Part shown: one piece after another, positions 47,749 to 56,612 of the stretch
How positions within the stretch are numbered: position 1 is the stretch's first letter
Layout: the number at the start of each line of letters is the position of its first letter
Source: Pseudomonas mangiferae
GTDB lineage: Bacteria > Pseudomonadota > Gammaproteobacteria > Pseudomonadales > Pseudomonadaceae
NCBI RefSeq assembly: GCF_007109405.1
Contig: NZ_VJOY01000006.1
Coordinates: 237,986 to 301,985 of the forward strand
Direction of reading: 5' to 3'
Length of the DNA: 64,000 nucleotides
Position numbers and translations under genes: made by a program
Notes under the pieces: generated by a model
The model's database searches: none
What the model was told of the DNA's origin: nothing
The model's input: the letters and a program-made list of their open reading frames with translations, nothing else

Positions 47749-48225
47749 TTGGACAACTACTACGGAGAGCTGGTGAGGTTCCTCACCTCGACGCTGGGCG
47801 ACCGCCAGTTGGCCGCCGACGTCGCCCACGACGCCTATTTGCGCGTGCTCGAGCGATCCCGTCAAGATGAAATCCAGCAGCCCCGGGCTTTCCTCTACCG
47901 AACGGCAATCAATCTGACCATCGACCTGCATCGGCGCAATGTCGCCCGGCGCAGCGAGTCGATGGATGTCCTCGAGTGCGAGGATCAGCGGCCGGCCGCC
48001 TCGCCGCACCATTCCCTCTACCAGCGGCAACGGGTGGCCCTGGTCAAGCGCGCCCTGGAAGAGCTGTCGGGGGTCTGCCGCGAGGCGTTCCTGCTGCGCA
48101 AGCTGGAGGGGCTGTCGCACCCGGAGATTTCCGCTCGCCTGGGTATCTCCAGGGACATGGTGGAGAAGCACATCGTCAACGCCATGAAGCACTGCCGGCT
48201 GCGCATGCGCGAGTGGGAAAGCTGA
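47749..48225 (+). CDS. fpvI: ECF sigma factor FpvI
   Basis: FpvI drives transcription of the ferripyoverdine receptor gene. I chose the TTG at 47749 (158 aa, the length of known FpvI), since homology begins at YYGELVRFLTSTLGDRQ and gggagag lies upstream. The frame is open further upstream, but that stretch runs through the Fur site. Region 2 reads ADVAHDAYLRVLERSR and QPRAFLYRTAINLTIDLHRR, and region 4 HPEISARLGISRDMVEKH. It is divergent from its anti-sigma gene fpvR. Confidence 0.88.
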   Translation: MDNYYGELVRFLTSTLGDRQLAADVAHDAYLRVLERSRQDEIQQPRAFLYRTAINLTIDLHRRNVARRSESMDVLECEDQRPAASPHHSLYQRQRVALVKRALEELSGVCREAFLLRKLEGLSHPEISARLGISRDMVEKHIVNAMKHCRLRMREWES

Positions 48226-48239
48226 GCGCCGTCCGGCTT

Positions 48240-48263
48240 TAAATTTCCCTCGTTACGTCTCGT
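48240..48263 (+). promoter_or_regulatory. PvdS box upstream of pvdA
   Basis: TAAAT (48240-48244) and CGT (48261-48263) are spaced by 16 bases, 77 bp before pvdA and just after the fpvI stop. This matches the strong PvdS-dependent pvdA promoter known in P. aeruginosa. Confidence 0.88.
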
Positions 48264-48339
48264 TACTTCGAGCACGACCCTCGGCAGACAGCCGATTTCC
48301 CCGGCCGCCGACGACCTTTTCGCTCGCGAGGATACGCAG

Positions 48340-49677
48340 ATGAACCCGGCCCTTTCTTCCGCCGACAGGCTCCACGATGTGATCGGCATCGGCTTCGGCC
48401 CCTCCAACATCGCCCTGGCCATCGCCCTGGACGAGCACGCTCGTCAGCACGGTACCCTGGACGCGCTGTTCCTGGACAAGCAGTCGGACTATCGCTGGCA
48501 CGGCGACACCCTGGTGAGCCAGAGCGAACTGCAGATTTCCTTCCTCAAGGACCTGGTGTCCCTGCGCAACCCCACCAGCCCGTTCTCGTTCGTCAACTAC
48601 CTGCACAAGCACGGCCGCCTGGTGGACTTCATCAACCTGGGCACCTTCTACCCGTGCCGGATGGAGTACAACGACTACCTGCGCTGGGTGGCCGGGCATT
48701 TCGCCGACCGCTGCCGCTATGGCGAGCAGGTGGTGGCCGTCGAGCCCATCGAGGCTGGCGGGCAGGTGGAGCAACTGCGGGTGGTGTCGGAGGACGAGGA
48801 GGGCCGCCGCCGGGTGCGCCGGACCCGCTCCGTAGTGGTCAGCGCCGGCGGTACGCCGCGCTTCCCGCAACCGTTCGCCCACCTGCGGGACGACCCACGG
48901 GTCTTCCACCACTCCCAGTACCTGCAGCGCATGGCCACCCAGCCCTGCGTGGACGGCAAGCCGATGCGCATCGCCATCATCGGCGGCGGGCAGAGCGCCG
49001 CCGAAGCCTTCATCGACCTGAATGACAGCTTCGCCTCGGTGCAGGTGGACATGATCCTGCGCGGTTCCTCGCTGAAGCCGGCCGACGACAGCCCGTTCGT
49101 CAACGAAATCTTCTCGCCGTCCTTCACCGACCTGATCTTCGGCCAGGAGACCGCAGAGCGGGATCGCCTGATCCGCGAGTACCACAACACCAACTATTCC
49201 GTGGTGGACCTGGACTTGATCGAGCGCATCTACGCCATCCTCTACCGGCAGAAGGTGTCCGGGAACGTCCGCCACAACGTCCGCTGCCTGTGCACGGTGG
49301 ATGCCGTCAACGCGACCGACCGGGGCGTCGAGCTGACCCTGCGCGACCTGGCCAGCGGCGCCACGGTGAAGCGACCCTACGATGCGGTGATCCTCGCCAC
49401 CGGTTACGAACGGCAGGCCCATCGCCAACTGCTGGAGCCTCTGGCGCCCTACCTCCAGGAGTACCAGGTGGGCCGCGACTACCGCATCCAGGCGGTGCCG
49501 GGCTTCCAGGCGGCGGTCTACATGCAGGGCTTCTGCCAGGCGAGCCACGGTCTGAGTGACACCTTGCTCTCGGTGCTGCCGATCCGCGCCGAGGAAATCG
49601 CCGCGTCGCTCTACGGTTTCGTCGGCGGCCAGTCCAAGGCGTCGCCGGCCCGGGCCGAAGCGCTGTTGGCCGGCTGA
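48340..49677 (+). CDS. pvdA: L-ornithine N5-monooxygenase PvdA
   Basis: PvdA hydroxylates ornithine with FAD and NADPH to supply hydroxyornithine for the pyoverdine peptide. The 445-aa protein has the FAD motif DVIGIGFGPSNIALAIAL, the NADPH motif IAIIGGGQSAAEAF and the C-terminal ATGYE. The signature SELQISFLKDLVSLRNPTSP is diagnostic of ornithine hydroxylases. pvdQ follows after 66 bp on the same strand. Confidence 0.96.
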   Translation: MNPALSSADRLHDVIGIGFGPSNIALAIALDEHARQHGTLDALFLDKQSDYRWHGDTLVSQSELQISFLKDLVSLRNPTSPFSFVNYLHKHGRLVDFINLGTFYPCRMEYNDYLRWVAGHFADRCRYGEQVVAVEPIEAGGQVEQLRVVSEDEEGRRRVRRTRSVVVSAGGTPRFPQPFAHLRDDPRVFHHSQYLQRMATQPCVDGKPMRIAIIGGGQSAAEAFIDLNDSFASVQVDMILRGSSLKPADDSPFVNEIFSPSFTDLIFGQETAERDRLIREYHNTNYSVVDLDLIERIYAILYRQKVSGNVRHNVRCLCTVDAVNATDRGVELTLRDLASGATVKRPYDAVILATGYERQAHRQLLEPLAPYLQEYQVGRDYRIQAVPGFQAAVYMQGFCQASHGLSDTLLSVLPIRAEEIAASLYGFVGGQSKASPARAEALLAG

Positions 49678-49743
49678 GACCAGAACCCTTAAAGGACGCG
49701 CCCGTGATCGGGCGCCGTAGACGATCGACAGAAGGAAACGGGT

Positions 49744-52047
49744 GTGGGCGGGATTCGGTTCGCAGCGGGGATGATGGCGTTGCTCGGCCTGGCCGGTGCG
49801 GGTGCGGCGGAGGTTTCCACGCAGATCCGCTGGACCGCCTACGGTGTTCCTCACATCAAGGCGGCGGATGAGCGCGGGCTGGGCTATGGCATCGGCTACG
49901 CCTATGCCAAGGACAACCTGTGCCTGCTGGCGGACGAGATCGTCACCGCCCGCGGCGAGCGGGCCCGCTTTTTCGGGCGCGAGGGCCAGTCGTCCGCCGA
50001 AGTGGACAACGTCACCTCCGATCTCTTCTTCCGCTGGCTGAACGAGGCGCCCGCGCTTGACCGTTTCCTGAACGCCCAGCGCGAACCGGTGCGGCACCTG
50101 CTGCAGGGGTACGTGCAGGGCTACAACCGCTACCTGCGGGATACCGCATTCGCCCAGCAGCCGCTGGCCTGTCGCGGGCAGCCCTGGCTGCAGCCCCTCA
50201 CCGAGCGTGACCTGGCGAGCCTGACCCGGCGCCTGTTGGTGGAAGGCGGGATCGGTCGGTTCGCCCAGGCCCTGGTGGCCGCTGCGCCGCCCGGGGCCTC
50301 GGTGCCGGTGGCCGCACGCGATGCCCGCGGGTTTGACGTCGCGGCGCGTGCCTGGCAGGACTATCCGCTGCAGCGGGGCAGCAACGCCCTGGCGGTGGGG
50401 AAACAGCGTTCCGCCAATGGCCATGGCCTGCTGCTGGCCAATCCCCATTTCCCCTGGTCGGGCGCGCTGCGCTTCTACCAGATGCACCTGACCATCCCTG
50501 GCCAGTTGGACGTGATGGGCGCGGCCCTGCCCGGACTGCCGGTGGTGAACATCGGCTTCAACCAGCACCTGGCCTGGACCCACACGGTAGATACCTCCGC
50601 CCATTTCACCCTGCACCGCCTGGCGCTGGACCCGGCCGACCCGACCCGCTATCGGGTGGACGACCAGACCCTGGCCCTGGAGAAGCGCACCGTGAGCATC
50701 GATGTGCGCGAGGCGGATGGCACGCTGACCCGCGTCGATCATGACCTTTATCTCTCGCGCTTCGGGCCGGTGGTGAAGTGGCCGGGCATGCTGGAGTGGG
50801 AGGCCGGCCAGGCCTACGCCCTGCAGGACGTCAACCTGGACAACGACCGGGTTCTGCAGCAGTGGCTGGACATGGACCGTGCCACCAGCCTGGCCGAGTT
50901 CCGCGGGGCGATCCAGCGCGAGCGGGGTATTCCCTGGGTGAATACCCTGGCGGTCGACCAGCAGGGCGAGGCGCTGTACATGAACGCCTCGGTGGTGCCC
51001 GATGTATCGCCGGATGCCCTGGCGACCTGCATGGACAAGGCCTTGGCCGGCCAGGGGCTGCCGGTGCTGGATGGCTCCCGCAGTGCCTGCGACTGGGTGC
51101 GTACCGATGGGACGCCCCAGCCTGGCATCGTTCCGGCGGAGCGGATGCCGCAGCTGCAGCGCCAGGATTTCCTGCAGAACTCCAACGACAGCGCCTGGAT
51201 GACCAACCCGGCGCAGCCGCTGGAAGGCTACTCGCCCCTGGTGAGCCGCGAGGGGACCGCGCTGGGGCTGCGTGCCCGCTTCGCGCTACAGCGCTTGCGG
51301 ACGCAGGGCGACGCGGCGCTGGACGGTGCATTCCTCAGGTCGCTGGTGGATGACAACCGCGTCTACCTGGCCGAGCTGCTGGGCGATGACCTGAATCGTC
51401 TGTGCGACACCGCTCGCCAGGCGGCTGCGCGGCCGGCCTGCGAGGCGATCACCCGGTGGTCGCGCCGTGCCGACCCGGCGAGTAGCGTGGGCTGGTTGTA
51501 CTTCCAGGCTTTCGCCGAGCGCTTCCTGGCTCTCGACAACGCCTGGCGGGTACCTTTCGACGCCGCCAATCCCCTCGATACGCCCCGCGGCATTGCCCTG
51601 GACGCCCCGGCGATCGTACGCGAGCTGACCGCGGCACTGGTGCAGGTCGGTCGCGAGCTGGCGGGTTCACCAGCCTTGTCCCAGGCGCAGCGCGGCGCCC
51701 TGCAGGTGGCCATGAAAGGCAACCGGCGCATCCCGATGCCGGGTGGGGCAGGTGAGCTGGGCGTCTATAACGCCATCCAGAGCCGACCGGTCGATGGCGG
51801 CCAATGGGCGGTGGTCGGCGGCAGCAGCTACATCCAGCTGGTGAGCTTCGACGAGCAGGGCCCCCAGGCCCAGGGCTTGCTGACCTTCTCCCAGTCCAGC
51901 GACCCGGCGTCACCGCATTTCCTCGATCAGACCGACGCGTTTGCCCAGTCGCTCTGGCATCCGCTGCCCTTCACCGAGGCGCAGATCCTCGCCGATCCGG
52001 CCTATCGCAGCCTGAGCCTGCGGGAGACGGTGCCGGCGTCACCCTGA
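49744..52047 (+). CDS. pvdQ: PvdQ acylase of pyoverdine maturation
   Basis: PvdQ removes the fatty acid from acylated ferribactin in the periplasm and can also cleave long-chain acyl-homoserine lactones. The GTG start gives 767 aa with a signal peptide (MMALLGLAGAGAA). It is an Ntn hydrolase that should self-cleave before S213 in QRG-SNALAVG, close to S217 of the P. aeruginosa enzyme. LLLANPHFPWSG and the Asn of QNSNDSAWMTNP match the active site. Confidence 0.94.
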   Translation: MGGIRFAAGMMALLGLAGAGAAEVSTQIRWTAYGVPHIKAADERGLGYGIGYAYAKDNLCLLADEIVTARGERARFFGREGQSSAEVDNVTSDLFFRWLNEAPALDRFLNAQREPVRHLLQGYVQGYNRYLRDTAFAQQPLACRGQPWLQPLTERDLASLTRRLLVEGGIGRFAQALVAAAPPGASVPVAARDARGFDVAARAWQDYPLQRGSNALAVGKQRSANGHGLLLANPHFPWSGALRFYQMHLTIPGQLDVMGAALPGLPVVNIGFNQHLAWTHTVDTSAHFTLHRLALDPADPTRYRVDDQTLALEKRTVSIDVREADGTLTRVDHDLYLSRFGPVVKWPGMLEWEAGQAYALQDVNLDNDRVLQQWLDMDRATSLAEFRGAIQRERGIPWVNTLAVDQQGEALYMNASVVPDVSPDALATCMDKALAGQGLPVLDGSRSACDWVRTDGTPQPGIVPAERMPQLQRQDFLQNSNDSAWMTNPAQPLEGYSPLVSREGTALGLRARFALQRLRTQGDAALDGAFLRSLVDDNRVYLAELLGDDLNRLCDTARQAAARPACEAITRWSRRADPASSVGWLYFQAFAERFLALDNAWRVPFDAANPLDTPRGIALDAPAIVRELTAALVQVGRELAGSPALSQAQRGALQVAMKGNRRIPMPGGAGELGVYNAIQSRPVDGGQWAVVGGSSYIQLVSFDEQGPQAQGLLTFSQSSDPASPHFLDQTDAFAQSLWHPLPFTEAQILADPAYRSLSLRETVPASP

Positions 52048-52109
52048 CGCTGTACCGGGCCAGGGGCGGTCAGTATCATCGCTGACCGTCCCGTCAGAGC
52101 GAGAGAATC

Positions 52110-52784
52110 GTGTCCAAGCCGAAAACGAGCCGTGCGGCGTGTCGTATGCCGGTGATCCTGGCGAGCCTGTTATGGCTGAGCGCCTGCTCGGGACCGGCGT
52201 TGTCGCCCAGCGTCCAGGCCCTGCCGGAGTCGGTGGAGCTGTCGGGCGTTCCCTTCTTCCAGCAGCGCGCCTACCAGAGCGCACCCGCGACCCTGGCCAG
52301 CCTGCTGACCGCGCAGGGTGAGGTGATCACGCCCGGTCTGCTGGAAAAACCCTTGCATCTCCCGGAAGACGAAAAAGGCCTGCCCGAGCGCATCGTCGAG
52401 GTGGCCAACCGCCACGGGTTGGTGGGCTATCCGCTGCAGCCGAACCTCGATGCGTTGCTGGTACAGGTCGCGGCGGGCAACCCGGTGCTGGTGCATCTGG
52501 ATGAAGGGTGGTTGGGCTCGCCGCGCTTCGCGCTGCTGATCGGTTATGACCGGATGAAACGGCACGTCATTCTTCGTGCGGGTGCCGAGCGGCGGGTGCA
52601 GATGACCTTTTCCGATTTCCTGGGAGACTGGCGCGAAGGGGGTCATTGGGCCGTGCTGCTGCAGTCGCCGGTGAACGTGCCGGCGAACGTCGACCGCGCC
52701 CGCTGGCTCCAGGGCGCCGATGCGCTCGATCGCGCAGGCCAGGCTAATGCAGCGGCCGTGGCGAGGCGCCAGGTCGGGGGCTGA
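52110..52784 (+). CDS. lipoprotein with degenerate C39-peptidase-like domain
   Basis: The GTG start gives 224 aa with a lipobox (LWLSAC, C26). The body resembles the C39 papain-like fold found in pseudomonad lipoproteins (VPFFQQRAYQSAPATLASLL, VEVANRHGLVGYPL, NPVLVHLDEGW, FALLIGYD). The nucleophile position is Ser57 in YQSAP, where active members have Cys (YQCGP). The His expected before the V/L-L-I-G-Y-D strand is replaced (SPRFALLIGYD). It is therefore probably inactive as a protease and could bind peptides. It follows pvdQ by 62 bp on the same strand. Confidence 0.75.
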   Translation: MSKPKTSRAACRMPVILASLLWLSACSGPALSPSVQALPESVELSGVPFFQQRAYQSAPATLASLLTAQGEVITPGLLEKPLHLPEDEKGLPERIVEVANRHGLVGYPLQPNLDALLVQVAAGNPVLVHLDEGWLGSPRFALLIGYDRMKRHVILRAGAERRVQMTFSDFLGDWREGGHWAVLLQSPVNVPANVDRARWLQGADALDRAGQANAAAVARRQVGG

Positions 52785-52822
52785 CTTGCCGGCCAGGACC
52801 GACGTGGCTTTCACTCGTCGAT

Positions 52823-54106
52823 TCAGATGCCCAGTCGATCCCGTAGGCTGTAGTACCACGCCCCCAAGGCCGTGAAAGGAATGCGGAACAGGCGTCCGCC
52901 TGGAAACGGATAGTGGGGCAGGGCGGCGAATGCGTCGAAGCGCTCTGCCTGGCCACGCAGCGCTTCCGCCAGCACCTTGCCCGCCAGGTGGGTGTAGGTC
53001 ACCCCATGGCCGCTGCAGCCCTGTGAGTAGTACAGGTTGTCGCCCAGACGCCCGACCTGGGGCAGGCGGGAGAGGGTCAGCAGGAAGTTGCCGGTCCAGG
53101 CGAAGTCGATCTTGACGTCTTTCAGTTGAGGGAAGGTCTGCAGCATCTTCGGCCGAATGATCGACTCGATGTCCGCCGGGTCGCGTGCCCCGTAGACCAC
53201 GCCGCCGCCATAGATCAGCCGGCGGTCGCCGGACAGGCGATAGTAGTCCAGCAGATAGTTGCAGTCCTCCACGCAATAATCCTGGGGTAGCAGCTCCCGG
53301 GCCAGTGGCTCTGGCAGCGGTTCGGTGGTGATTACCTGGGTGCCACACGGCATGGACTTGGCGCTCAATTCGGGCAACAGGTTGCCCAGGTAAGCGTTGC
53401 CGGCCACGACCACGAATTTGGCCCTGACGCGCCCGCGGGGCGTATGGACCAGAGGGTTCGGTCCCCGGTCGATCCGCACCGCCGGCGTCTGCTCATGGAT
53501 GACGCCGCCCAGGCGCTCCACCGCCGCCGCTTCGCCAAGGGCGAGATTGAGCGGGTGGATGTGGCCGCCGCTCTTGTCGAGCATGCCGCCGAGGTAACGC
53601 CCGGTGTTCACGACTTCCCGGATTCGCGTGGCATCCAGCAGTTCCAGCTGGTGATGCCCATGACGTTCCCAGAGGCGTTTCTGGCCTTCCAGATGGCGCA
53701 TCTGGTTGCCGTTCAGGGCCGCAAACACGCCACCGTCCTTCAGGTCGCACTGGATGCCATAGGTGGCGATACGTTCACGAATGATCCGGCCGCCCTCGAA
53801 TGCCATCTGACCCAAGAGCTGGGCCTGCTTGGGACCAACCGTGCGCTCGATGACGTCGATATCGCGGCTGTAGCTGTTGACGATCTGCCCACCGTTGCGA
53901 CCCGACGCGCCGAAGCCGACTTTCGCTGCCTCCAGCACCACCACCTTGAATCCGTACTCCAGCAGGAACAGCGCGGTGGAAAGCCCGGTGTAGCCTGCGC
54001 CAATGACGCAAACGTCCGCTTCCGCCCCACCCAGCAGTTCCGGTCGGTCCGGCACTGGATTCGCCGAGGCTGCATAGTAGGAGCGTGGATATTCGGTGTG
54101 CGCCAT
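52823..54106 (-). CDS. FAD-dependent amine oxidase (PuuB/DAO type)
   Basis: The 427-aa protein has an N-terminal FAD dinucleotide motif (VCVIGAGYTGLSTALFLLEY), GFGASGRNGGQ and a C-terminal YSQGCSGHGVTYTHLAGKVL, as in gamma-glutamylputrescine oxidase and related amino-acid or polyamine oxidases. A single domain covers the whole length. No polyamine operon is adjacent, so the amine substrate is uncertain. The frame after residue 30 is well conserved with the family. Confidence 0.85.
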   Translation of the reverse strand: MAHTEYPRSYYAASANPVPDRPELLGGAEADVCVIGAGYTGLSTALFLLEYGFKVVVLEAAKVGFGASGRNGGQIVNSYSRDIDVIERTVGPKQAQLLGQMAFEGGRIIRERIATYGIQCDLKDGGVFAALNGNQMRHLEGQKRLWERHGHHQLELLDATRIREVVNTGRYLGGMLDKSGGHIHPLNLALGEAAAVERLGGVIHEQTPAVRIDRGPNPLVHTPRGRVRAKFVVVAGNAYLGNLLPELSAKSMPCGTQVITTEPLPEPLARELLPQDYCVEDCNYLLDYYRLSGDRRLIYGGGVVYGARDPADIESIIRPKMLQTFPQLKDVKIDFAWTGNFLLTLSRLPQVGRLGDNLYYSQGCSGHGVTYTHLAGKVLAEALRGQAERFDAFAALPHYPFPGGRLFRIPFTALGAWYYSLRDRLGI

Positions 54107-54245
54107 TCTGATCCCCTGTTCTTTATTTTTTACGTTTGGCGATGCTACGCGACGACGGAATCATTGGCTAGCGGCCGTGCGAGATTCGAAACAGCCGGCT
54201 GAACGGCAAAAAATCCAGCTTTTCAGGCGGTTAGGTGAAAAAGTG

Positions 54246-54273
54246 TTGACAGCGATTTTCATATCCGTAGAAT
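54246..54273 (+). promoter_or_regulatory. sigma-70 promoter of tRNA-Val
   Basis: TTGACA (54246-54251) and TAGAAT (54268-54273) are separated by 16 bases, with a GC-rich discriminator (gcgcgtcc) typical of stable-RNA promoters under stringent control, 14 bp before the tRNA. Confidence 0.8.
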
Positions 54274-54286
54274 GCGCGTCCAACGA

Positions 54287-54363
54287 AGGCACATAGCTCA
54301 GTTGGTTAGAGCACCACCTTGACATGGTGGGGGTCGTTGGTTCGAGTCCAATTGTGCCTACCA
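54287..54363 (+). tRNA. tRNA-Val (anticodon GAC)
   Basis: A complete cloverleaf is present: acceptor AGGCACA pairs with TGTGCCT, D-arm, anticodon stem CCACC/GGTGG around loop TTGACAT with anticodon GAC at 54321-54323, and T-loop GGTTCGAGTCC. Discriminator A and an encoded CCA end at 54363. The 3' end is a likely phage attachment site, because an integrase relic lies about 110 bp downstream. Confidence 0.96.
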
Positions 54364-54392
54364 AACGCAACCCGCGGCCTGCGGGGCTTAGA

Positions 54393-54419
54393 GGGCGATC
54401 CGAAAGGGTCGCCCTTTTT
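54393..54419 (+). terminator. terminator of tRNA-Val
   Basis: GGGCGATCC-gaaa-GGGTCGCCC followed by TTTTT forms a textbook rho-independent terminator 30 bp after the tRNA. Confidence 0.9.
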
Positions 54420-54469
54420 GTTTTGGGGAATAGATTGGGAAACGAGTACCGGGGCTACAGTTTTTATCC

Positions 54470-54640
54470 GGCCAGCATCCCGACATAGTGATTTTTTCTT
54501 CGCCCCGTGACCGTCCTGGAAGGAGGCGGTCATCTCCTCGTCTGCGTGACCCATCAGAGTCTGGATGTACTCGAAGGGATGCCCCTGCCACTGTAGAGCC
54601 AGGCTCCGAGAGCCCGAATTTCATGGACCATCGGGCGCGC
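54470..54640 (-). pseudogene. phage tyrosine integrase, C-terminal relic next to tRNA-Val
   Basis: On the minus strand one frame reads RPMVHEIRALGAWLYSGRG, the R-box of lambda-like integrases. Another frame reads GHPFEYIQTLMGHADEEMTA and then SFQDGHG, the following H-box and tail. A frameshift therefore lies between them. In the final segment the catalytic Tyr is replaced by Phe (MTASFQDGH for M-T-x-x-Y-x-x-G-H). The N-terminal domains are not found. This is the broken integrase of an element that used the tRNA-Val gene as its attachment site. Confidence 0.72.
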
Positions 54641-55025
54641 CGCCGGATCTGCCAGGTGGACATAAGCGTTGCGCGGGGTCGCGGGCTTCCCAATTCGCTC
54701 GCAGCTCTCGGTGATGTCGACGGGTGTTCATTCGCCTCGATCTGTTCGCGCCGGCGCTCGCGGTCCGGCCTCAATATTTCCAGGTCGTTGGCGAACTCCG
54801 ACAGCCGCACCATCCCCTCAGCCGCATCGGCTTGGCTCCAGTCGCCAGCGCAGGCCATCCGGCTGACAACTGCTCAACGAAGTCCGCTATTCGTCAGGCC
54901 CCCAGCCGTTAGCCCTGCGTATCCCTCGCGCCGCTGCGTATTCGGATAGTTGATCAGCCCTAATCGTTTTCTCGATCTATACAGTGCCGGTCGAGACTGG
55001 GCATAGCTCGACGTTTCGGCGGTTT

Positions 55026-55463
55026 CTACGATTCCAGGGAATTCAAGTGCTTCCAGGCACGATGGTATTTCGTGACACGTTGCAGATCGTTATCGGTGAC
55101 GGCGTTGAGTCGGAGAAGGTTGAGGTTGTCCTCTATGTCCAACAGCTTCACTTTGCGGGCGAGCGGATGAACACCCACGCGTTCGATAAACGCCTCGTAG
55201 TGCTCGTCAGGGCGGCGAGTCAGCACCTCCACCGCGTTGACGACGGAATCGGGGAAACCCTCCGCACGCAGATCCTCAGCGGTCGCGTCGCTGTCTTCGA
55301 TCACATCGTGTAGCAGCGCTACGCACTGACCGGTAGTGTCATTCAGCCGTGCCATCAACCTGAGAGGATGCAAGATGTAGGGGCTATCGCCCTTGTCGAT
55401 CTTTCCGCCGTAAGCGGTGAGTGCACGCTACAACGCTATTTTGATCAGGTGGCTACCCTTCAT
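55026..55463 (-). pseudogene. HD-domain phosphohydrolase gene interrupted by an amber codon
   Basis: From the ATG at 55463, preceded by GAGAGAAAGAG, translation gives MKGSHLIKIAL, a TAG at 55428-55430, then RALTAYGGKIDKGDSPYILH and ALLHDVIEDSDATAEDLRAE. The pattern of H, HD (LLHD) and later Asp (KLLDIEDNL) is that of small SpoT/RelA-like HD proteins, and the segment before the stop also fits the family. A single C-to-T change (CAG to TAG) would explain the break. A TTG at 55373 could allow a shortened product. Full length would be 145 aa. Confidence 0.72.
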
Positions 55464-55646
55464 CTCTTTCTCTCACTCTGTTCACGCCTGGCATCAATCG
55501 ACAGCCATCTTCGGGACGGTGCGCTCGAGACGCCCGATGGTAGCTAGCCAAGGACAAGGCTACGCAGCCTGTCCTCGCTTGATCTTCGGCTTCAGACGGT
55601 CATTTGCTTGCGCTATGGTCAGATCAGTCAAGCGCAGGGCGGGCAC

Positions 55647-56375
55647 CTATTGCGCTGCCGGCCCTGCTGCTGGGAGAAGCAATGCGGCGGCCTCCTTCAA
55701 GTCCGACACCTCCGTATAGGGCAGCCAGTCCGGGTTGCCGGTCTCGCTCCGGCGGTTCACCCAGATGCCACGCACGCCCAGTTCGTGACAGGCCTTCATG
55801 TCCCAATACATGCCCATCGCTACATGCACCGTCTCTTCGGGTGTCACGCCCATTTGGTGGTAGGCGTACTCGAAGAATTGGCGTGACGGCTTGTAGGCCT
55901 GCGCCTGCTCCGCCGTGATGACATAGTCGAAGGGCACGCCGATACGCGCCACGGTCGGCGCGATGAGGTCGTCGTCGGAATTGGTGAAGATCGCGAGCCT
56001 GTAGCGCTCGTGCAGTCGCCGCAGGGCATCCGGGACCTCCGGGTGCGGGCCCATTATCGTCGGGGACGACGCGATGCGTTCGATTTCGTCCGGGCCCGGG
56101 TCCAGCCCGTGTTCGCTGAATGCAGCGGCGAACCCGGTGCGCAGGATGTTCTTGTAATGGCGATGGGGCTTCTCAGCCGTCAGGCGCCGTCCCTGGGCGG
56201 AAAAGCTGTCGAGAATCCCGGAGGCGCTTGCAGCATCCGCCCCGTGTTCGGCCAGCGTCATGCCGATTTCTCGCAGCAGCACCTCGTACCACTGTACGAG
56301 GGTGCCATAGCAATCGAAGGTGATGACGTTCGGTACCGGGTCTAGCCTGAACGGCGTGGGCGTAGATTCGGACAT
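55647..56375 (-). CDS. haloacid dehalogenase, type II
   Basis: The 242-aa protein starts MSESTPTPFRLDPVPNVITF (ATG at 56375). The HAD nucleophile is in ITFDCYGTLVQW, motif II is in IFTNSDDDLI, the Lys in YKPSRQFFEYA and the acidic motif in VAMGMYWDMKACHELG. The FDCYGTL signature is typical of L-2-haloacid dehalogenases, which hydrolyse the carbon-halogen bond. Similar proteins act on other small acids, so the substrate is not certain. Confidence 0.85.
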   Translation of the reverse strand: MSESTPTPFRLDPVPNVITFDCYGTLVQWYEVLLREIGMTLAEHGADAASASGILDSFSAQGRRLTAEKPHRHYKNILRTGFAAAFSEHGLDPGPDEIERIASSPTIMGPHPEVPDALRRLHERYRLAIFTNSDDDLIAPTVARIGVPFDYVITAEQAQAYKPSRQFFEYAYHQMGVTPEETVHVAMGMYWDMKACHELGVRGIWVNRRSETGNPDWLPYTEVSDLKEAAALLLPAAGPAAQ

Positions 56376-56584
56376 CAGGAGAACCTGCACGATATGGAGA
56401 TAGGGTGGAATCGATAGTCGCACGCCTCCAGGCTGGCCAAACAGCCTCTGAACCATTCACCTGGTTCTGTCAGGCAGGAAACGGAAGAGGCGATCCGATC
56501 GCCACTGTCGTTCTCTTGGGCGATAAACCTTCCGCTCCGCCTGGCAATGAGGGGGGCGACCAATCCAGGGTATCCCTGAGTCCC

Positions 56585-56612
56585 AGGTGTCAGGGTCAGG
56601 TGTCAGGTGGTC
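56585..56612. repeat. imperfect heptamer repeat overlapping the chemoreceptor stop
   Basis: AGGTGTC, AGGGTC, AGGTGTC and AGGTGGTC follow each other directly. The array overlaps the stop codon of the chemoreceptor gene, which ends at 56603. Confidence 0.6.

Larger units (their letters stand above)
54364..55025. other. decayed region downstream of tRNA-Val
   Basis: After the tRNA terminator there is no intact gene for about 600 bp. An integrase relic occupies 54470-54640. On the minus strand a frame at about 54690-54850 reads GDWSQADAAEGMVRLSEFAN and LEILRPDRERRREQIEANEH. This helical, charged stretch might derive from a phage lysis or structural gene, but I do not recognise it. The composition is unlike the neighbouring core genes, which suggests a remnant prophage or island. 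Confidence 0.55.

Noticed and set aside
48253..50742. Long minus-strand frame of about 829 codons opposite pvdA and pvdQ
   Set aside because: It covers two well-supported genes on the other strand and resembles no protein.
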